Of a stretch of 6,182 nucleotides of DNA, positions 4,607 through 6,182 are shown one piece after another (within the stretch, counting starts at the first letter, position 1; each line of letters opens with the position of its first letter). Under the pieces are notes generated by a model. That model did not search any database. It was given only the letters and a program-made list of their open reading frames with translations, and had not been told where the DNA came from. The position numbers and the translations under genes are program-made. Source of the stretch: an uncultured Collinsella sp. (GTDB taxonomy: Bacteria > Actinomycetota > Coriobacteriia > Coriobacteriales > Coriobacteriaceae); contig UQIQ01000078.1 in the NCBI GenBank assembly GCA_900541185.1, forward strand, positions 1 through 6,182. The letters run 5' to 3'.

Positions 4607-6001
4607 ATGTGCAATGTTTCGCTCAACGGTACTCAACCGTCCGATGCGTCCCTGCGCGTCCTGCGCGCGCTTGAGGCGGCTGGTCTTGAGGCTTGGTACG
4701 TGGGCGGTTGGGTGCGCGACGCCCTGATGGGGTACCCCAGCCACGATGTTGATATGTGCTGTAGCGGCCTGTGGCAGGAGTCCAAAGCGGCGCTCGAGGC
4801 CGCCGGCATCGCGGTTGTGGAGTCTGGCATTAAATTTGGCGGAATCACGGCTATTTCCGATGGCGAGCGTATCGAGGTCACCACGTACCGTCTGGATGGC
4901 TTTTACACCGATGGTCGCCATCCCCAGAGTGTGGAGCGTGCCGCCTCGCTCGAGGACGATCTGGCGCGCCGCGACTTTACCGTCAATGCCATGGCCTGGC
5001 ATCCCGAGCGCGGGCTTGTCGACCGCTACGACGGCCAGGGTGACTTGGAGCGCAAGCTGATTCGCGCTGTCGGCGATCCCAAGCGTCGCTTTAACGAGGA
5101 CGCCCTGCGCATGCTGCGTGCGGTGCGCTTTGCCTGCCGTCTGGACTTTATGATTGAGCCCGAGACCAAGCGTGCGCTTGCCGAGTGCGCGCCGCTGCTC
5201 GAAGCCGTGGCGCGTGAGCGTGTGGGTATTGAGCTCGAGGGCATTCTTTCGACCGGTCATGGGGGAGACGCGATGCTCCGCTATCCCGAGCTCATCTGCG
5301 CCGCCGTGCCCGAGTTGGCAGCGGGTCGCGGGTTTGATCAGCGCAGTGTCTATCATGCGTTTAACGTCTACGTGCATATCGCCCGTGTGCTGACGGTGGC
5401 GGGGGAGCTCGCGCTGTGTGACGGCGTCGCGCCCTCGTCGAGCCTTATGTGGGCGGCGTTTTTGCACGATGTGTCCAAGCCCGAGTGCTTCACGGTCGAT
5501 CACGCCGGCAGCGGACACTTCTACGGTCATCCCGAGCTCGGCGCCAAGAAGGCGCGCGTCATTATGGATCGCCTGGCCCTCTCGCACGACTTGGTGCGCG
5601 ACGTGTGCCTGCTCATCAAATACCATGACAAGCCGCTGCGCCCCGAGCGCTCCTGCCTGCTCAATATGATGCGCGCGCTTTCGGGTGAGGGCGTCGACAC
5701 GGCCCGCCTGATTGACGAGCTCATGGACCTTAAGCGTGCCGACACACTTGGCAAGGCCCCGTCGTGCTTCTATTATGTTGAGACGATTGAGGAGATGCGC
5801 GCGCTGGCGCACGAGCTGCTGAAGGCAGGGGAGCCCTATACGCTCAAGATGCTCGCCATCAACGGCGGCGACCTGATCCGTGCCGGAGTCAAGCCCGGGC
5901 CGGAACTGGGTCAGCTTCTCAACTCCGCCCTCGACGCCGTGATCGAAGACGATATTCCCAACGAGCGCGAAGCTCTTTTGGTTCATCTCAACTTGAATTA
6001 G
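4607..6001 (+). CDS. cca: CCA tRNA nucleotidyltransferase with HD domain
   Basis: This enzyme builds or repairs the 3' CCA end of tRNAs from CTP and ATP, in the cytoplasm. The 464-residue product has the class II nucleotidyltransferase head: GGWVRD at 33-38, HDVD at 46-49 with the catalytic Asp47 and Asp49, RRDFTVNAMA at 121-130, and EDALRMLR at 164-171, which belongs to the nucleotide-selecting region. A C-terminal HD phosphohydrolase-type domain follows, with His257, His287-Asp288 in FLHDVSK, His308 in YGHPE and Asp379 in KRAD, so its metal-binding residues look intact. Length and the added HD domain match actinobacterial and clostridial CCA enzymes. AGGAGG lies 8 bases before the ATG. It has its own promoter and terminator signals, and a tRNA-Glu gene follows. 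An A-adding or poly(A) polymerase role is a less likely alternative, since the two activities look alike in sequence. Confidence 0.94.
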   Translation: MCNVSLNGTQPSDASLRVLRALEAAGLEAWYVGGWVRDALMGYPSHDVDMCCSGLWQESKAALEAAGIAVVESGIKFGGITAISDGERIEVTTYRLDGFYTDGRHPQSVERAASLEDDLARRDFTVNAMAWHPERGLVDRYDGQGDLERKLIRAVGDPKRRFNEDALRMLRAVRFACRLDFMIEPETKRALAECAPLLEAVARERVGIELEGILSTGHGGDAMLRYPELICAAVPELAAGRGFDQRSVYHAFNVYVHIARVLTVAGELALCDGVAPSSSLMWAAFLHDVSKPECFTVDHAGSGHFYGHPELGAKKARVIMDRLALSHDLVRDVCLLIKYHDKPLRPERSCLLNMMRALSGEGVDTARLIDELMDLKRADTLGKAPSCFYYVETIEEMRALAHELLKAGEPYTLKMLAINGGDLIRAGVKPGPELGQLLNSALDAVIEDDIPNEREALLVHLNLN

Positions 6002-6020
6002 CTACCAAGTTTACCTGCGT

Positions 6021-6067
6021 ATTCCATAACCTGCCGACAATTTTTCGGCAATTTGGAATTTCTTCTT
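6021..6067 (+). terminator. Composite terminator-like structure after cca
   Basis: An outer stem ATTCCA (6021-6026) with TGGAAT (6054-6059) encloses an inner stem TGCCGA (6032-6037) with TCGGCA (6045-6050). The unpaired bases between them form an asymmetric internal loop. The T-rich TTCTTCTT follows at 6060-6067. The stem is weaker than the other terminators in the window, so efficiency may be modest. Confidence 0.55.
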
Positions 6068-6094
6068 GCGCTGACGTTTTTTGTCCCGTAATAT
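6066..6094 (+). promoter_or_regulatory. Promoter candidate for tRNA-Glu
   Basis: TTGCGC (6066-6071) and TAATAT (6089-6094) are spaced 17 bp. The -10 is good and an overlapping TATATT (6092-6097) also fits. The -35 matches only its TTG part. A start near 6101 leaves a leader of about 28 nt before the mature tRNA. The region just after the -10 is C/G-containing, as is common for stable-RNA promoters. It overlaps the T-rich tail of the cca terminator. Confidence 0.5.
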
Positions 6095-6128
6095 ATTTCC
6101 TCGCAGCACGGCAGTGCAGATGTCATGT

Positions 6129-6182
6129 GGCCCGTTCGTCTAGCGGTTTAGGACGCCGCCCTCTCAAGGCGGAGATCACCAG
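6129..6182 (+). tRNA. tRNA-Glu, anticodon CUC (3' end outside window)
   Basis: Positions 6129-6135 would be the 5' acceptor strand, followed by U8 at 6136. The D stem is GTCT (6138-6141) with GGAC (6151-6154). The anticodon stem CCGCC (6156-6160) pairs with GGCGG (6168-6172) around the 7-base loop CTCTCAA, so the anticodon is CTC (6163-6165), reading GAG. Five variable-loop bases follow, and then ACCAG (6178-6182), the 5' strand of the T stem. The TTCGTCTAGCGG block resembles other bacterial tRNA-Glu genes. The window ends there, so the T loop, acceptor 3' strand and any encoded CCA cannot be checked. Confidence 0.93.

Noticed and set aside
1..6182. CRISPR array, insertion sequence, prophage or defence genes
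   Set aside because: No spaced repeats, transposase, recombinase or terminal inverted repeats are visible, and all coding space is taken by housekeeping genes in the same orientation.

Overview
The window is a run of plus-strand housekeeping genes from a high-GC bacterium: ptsH (HPr), ptsI (enzyme I), two tandem PfkB/FruK-family sugar-phosphate kinases, cca (tRNA nucleotidyltransferase with an HD domain), and the 5' part of a tRNA-Glu(CUC) gene cut by the window end. The codon use (almost no TTA, CTA or TCA), clear Shine-Dalgarno sites and gene families suggest an actinobacterium, most likely a gut coriobacterium of the Collinsella type. That assignment is inference from style; no marker gene here proves it.

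Layout. Positions 1-213 hold a small inverted repeat at the left edge, a GC hairpin, a TGTG-AAA-CACA palindrome, an AT-rich -10-like box and a leader hairpin ahead of ptsH (214-477). A clear intrinsic terminator (523-558) lies between ptsH and ptsI (611-2314). A 74-bp gap with two mutually exclusive hairpins but no U-tract separates ptsI from the first kinase (2389-3321), so these two are probably co-transcribed. A strong terminator (3350-3383) and a new promoter (-10 at 3470-3475) isolate the second kinase (3510-4442). A 12-bp-stem terminator (4476-4513) follows it. cca (4607-6001) has its own extended -10 and a composite terminator-like structure after it. A promoter-like region at about 6066-6094 then leads into tRNA-Glu starting at 6129.

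How the genes work together. Enzyme I takes phosphate from PEP and passes it through His186 to His15 of HPr, which feeds sugar-specific enzymes II that are not in this window. Fructose-type enzymes II give fructose-1-phosphate, and FruK-family kinases convert this to fructose-1,6-bisphosphate. The kinases beside ptsI therefore plausibly handle PTS products, although no fruA or fruB is present to confirm it. cca and the tRNA gene form an unrelated tRNA-maturation neighbourhood.

Most of the window is ordinary central metabolism. The points worth a second look are the divergence of the first kinase at several normally conserved positions, the terminator that splits ptsH from ptsI, the hairpins ahead of the first kinase and of ptsH, and the near-total absence of three codons.
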